Assembly: GCF_036492635.1 (NCBI RefSeq)
Contig: NZ_AP025305.1
Span: 4,606,000-4,669,999 of the forward strand
Reading direction: 5' to 3'
Source: Aureibacter tunicatorum
GTDB lineage: Bacteria; Bacteroidota; Bacteroidia; Cytophagales; Cyclobacteriaceae
Length of the DNA: 64,000 nt
This document shows, one piece after another, positions 62,859 to 64,000 of this stretch; within the stretch, counting starts at the first letter, position 1; every line of letters begins with the position of its first letter. The notes beneath the pieces are model-generated. The model did not search any database, was not told the DNA's origin, and saw only the letters and a list, made by a program, of their open reading frames with translations. The translations under genes were made by a program, and so were the position numbers.

Positions 62859-64000
62859 ATGTCACAAGCGTTTTATCAAAATTACAAACTAGGAATACTA
62901 GGAGGCGGACAGCTAGGGAAAATGCTGATTCAATCAGCTATGGATTATAATGTTGATATTTCGATTTTGGACCCTGATGCCAACGCTCCTTGCAAAAACA
63001 TCGCTGCGGAATTCAACATTGGAAAGCTAACAGACTTTGACACAGTCTATGAATTCGGCAAAGAATGCGATTTAGTGACTATAGAAATTGAAAACGTCAA
63101 TACACAAGCCTTGAAAAAGCTCAGGGAAGAAGGCGTAAAGGTTTTTCCTCAACCTGAAGTCATAGAGCTAATACAAGACAAAAGGCTTCAAAAGCAATTC
63201 TACAAGGAAAACGACATCCCTACATCCCCGTTCATACTTACCGACACCAAAGAAGATGTGCTTAGCAATGCTGACTTTCTTCCAGCGGTGAATAAACTTG
63301 GCAAAGAAGGATATGATGGAAGAGGTGTTCAAATCATTAGAACAGAGAGCGACTTGAGCAAAGCATTTGAAGCTCCAAGCTTGTTGGAAAAACTTGTGGA
63401 TTTCGAAACTGAAATCTCAGTCATCGTAGCAAGAAGTGAAAAAGGAGAAGTAAGAACATTTCCTTCTGTCGAGCTCAGCTACCACCCAGTGCATAACTTG
63501 GTAGAGTTTCTTTTTGCTCCATCAACAATAAGCGAGGAAATAGAGAAAAAAGCGCAAGATTTAGCCATTGATGTCATCACAAAACTTGACATGGTCGGAC
63601 TATTGGCTGTGGAAATGTTTGTAACAAAATCAGGCGAAGTGCTTGTCAACGAAGTCGCCCCCAGACCGCATAACAGCGGACATCAAACTATTGAAGCGAA
63701 CTTCACATCCCAATACGAACAACATCTAAGAGCTATTCTGGATATGCCGCTAGGAGACACTCAAGCCTTAATTCCTTCTATCATGGTCAATCTGCTGGGT
63801 GAAGACGGTTATCAAGGTCTTGCGGAATACGAAGGCTTGGACGAAGTCCTTTCCATTTCGGGAGTAAATGTGCACCTATATGGAAAGAAGATAACAAAAC
63901 CATTCAGAAAGATGGGACATGTTACCTTAGTTGGGCACGATACGGCAACCTTAAAGGAAAATGCTCGTTTCGTTAAGGAAAATTTAAAAATTGTAAGTAA
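62859..64000 (+). CDS. purK: N5-carboxyaminoimidazole ribonucleotide synthase, runs off window end
   Basis: The frame opens MSQAFYQNYKLGILGGGQLGKML and continues without a stop to the window end (380 codons), nearly the full length of PurK. The ATP-grasp fold is evident: N-terminal Rossmann GGGQLGKM, VTIEIENVN, QDKRLQKQFYKENDIPTSPF, KLGKEGYDGRGVQ, then the ATP-grasp catalytic segment GLLAVEMFV..GEVLVNEVAPRPHNSGH and a C-terminal GYQGL...HLYGKK..PFRKMGHVT. The enzyme makes N5-CAIR from AIR, ATP and bicarbonate in purine synthesis; purE often follows but would lie outside the window. Confidence 0.97.
   Translation, partial: MSQAFYQNYKLGILGGGQLGKMLIQSAMDYNVDISILDPDANAPCKNIAAEFNIGKLTDFDTVYEFGKECDLVTIEIENVNTQALKKLREEGVKVFPQPEVIELIQDKRLQKQFYKENDIPTSPFILTDTKEDVLSNADFLPAVNKLGKEGYDGRGVQIIRTESDLSKAFEAPSLLEKLVDFETEISVIVARSEKGEVRTFPSVELSYHPVHNLVEFLFAPSTISEEIEKKAQDLAIDVITKLDMVGLLAVEMFVTKSGEVLVNEVAPRPHNSGHQTIEANFTSQYEQHLRAILDMPLGDTQALIPSIMVNLLGEDGYQGLAEYEGLDEVLSISGVNVHLYGKKITKPFRKMGHVTLVGHDTATLKENARFVKENLKIVS

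Overview
The window comes from an AT-rich member of the Bacteroidota, probably a free-living (marine-type) Cytophagia relative. Evidence: three giant secreted proteins end in type IX secretion (T9SS) C-terminal sorting domains; lipoproteins, SBBP-type propellers and chitinases abound; promoters, where visible, follow the Bacteroidota TTTG / TAnnTTTG pattern; the lptC - corC - ppiD-like order is a Bacteroidota housekeeping neighbourhood. The lineage is inferred; there is no rRNA gene here.

Layout. 0.2-7 kb: PadR regulator plus HAAS-like membrane protein, a secreted serine hydrolase, an unrecognised 213-aa protein, a divergent rhodanese/LysR pair with a LysR box between them, a small membrane protein and a double universal stress protein. 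7-16.4 kb: one 3134-aa T9SS protein with FN3, LamG-like and carboxypeptidase-regulatory-like domains. 17-18.8 kb: a DUF4157 (HExxH) protein of the type that accompanies extracellular contractile injection systems, with a C-terminal region that may be a papain-like effector. 18.9-23.6 kb: the most interesting locus, a compact minus-strand class III lanthipeptide operon. A hidden 42-codon precursor gene, a hairpin, a LanKC synthetase (lyase-kinase-zinc-free cyclase), an Fe(II)/2-oxoglutarate oxygenase and a PI-PLC X-domain protein follow one another with almost no gaps.

23.9-31 kb: DUF2807 protein, a two-gene chitinase operon (GH18 and GH19 lipoproteins), and two tandem paralogous lipoproteins. 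31.5-37.2 kb: XRE-cupin regulator, then a minus-strand operon encoding a monohaem cytochrome-c-like lipoprotein, a LodA-like cysteine tryptophylquinone (CTQ) oxidase and its LodB-like flavoprotein maturase. 37.5-44.1 kb: a peroxiredoxin-like protein, then the complete 2-oxoglutarate dehydrogenase complex (sucA-sucB-lpd). 44.8-53.9 kb: two adjacent paralogous T9SS proteins, each a propeller followed by 17 or 16 copies of a 51-residue Cys-containing repeat. The pattern of missing cysteines predicts a disulfide ladder between neighbouring repeats. 54-60 kb: envelope housekeeping (PpiD-like foldase, CorC/HlyC protein, small membrane protein, LptC, TPR protein). 60-64 kb: AlkD-type DNA glycosylase, a secreted hypothetical, three identical tandem tRNA-Arg(TCT) genes with a clear promoter and terminator, an ArsC-like protein without the catalytic Cys, and purK running to the window end.

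Most long reading frames opposite the giant genes are shadows and are not annotated. Positions given inside proteins are by my own count and approximate where stated.
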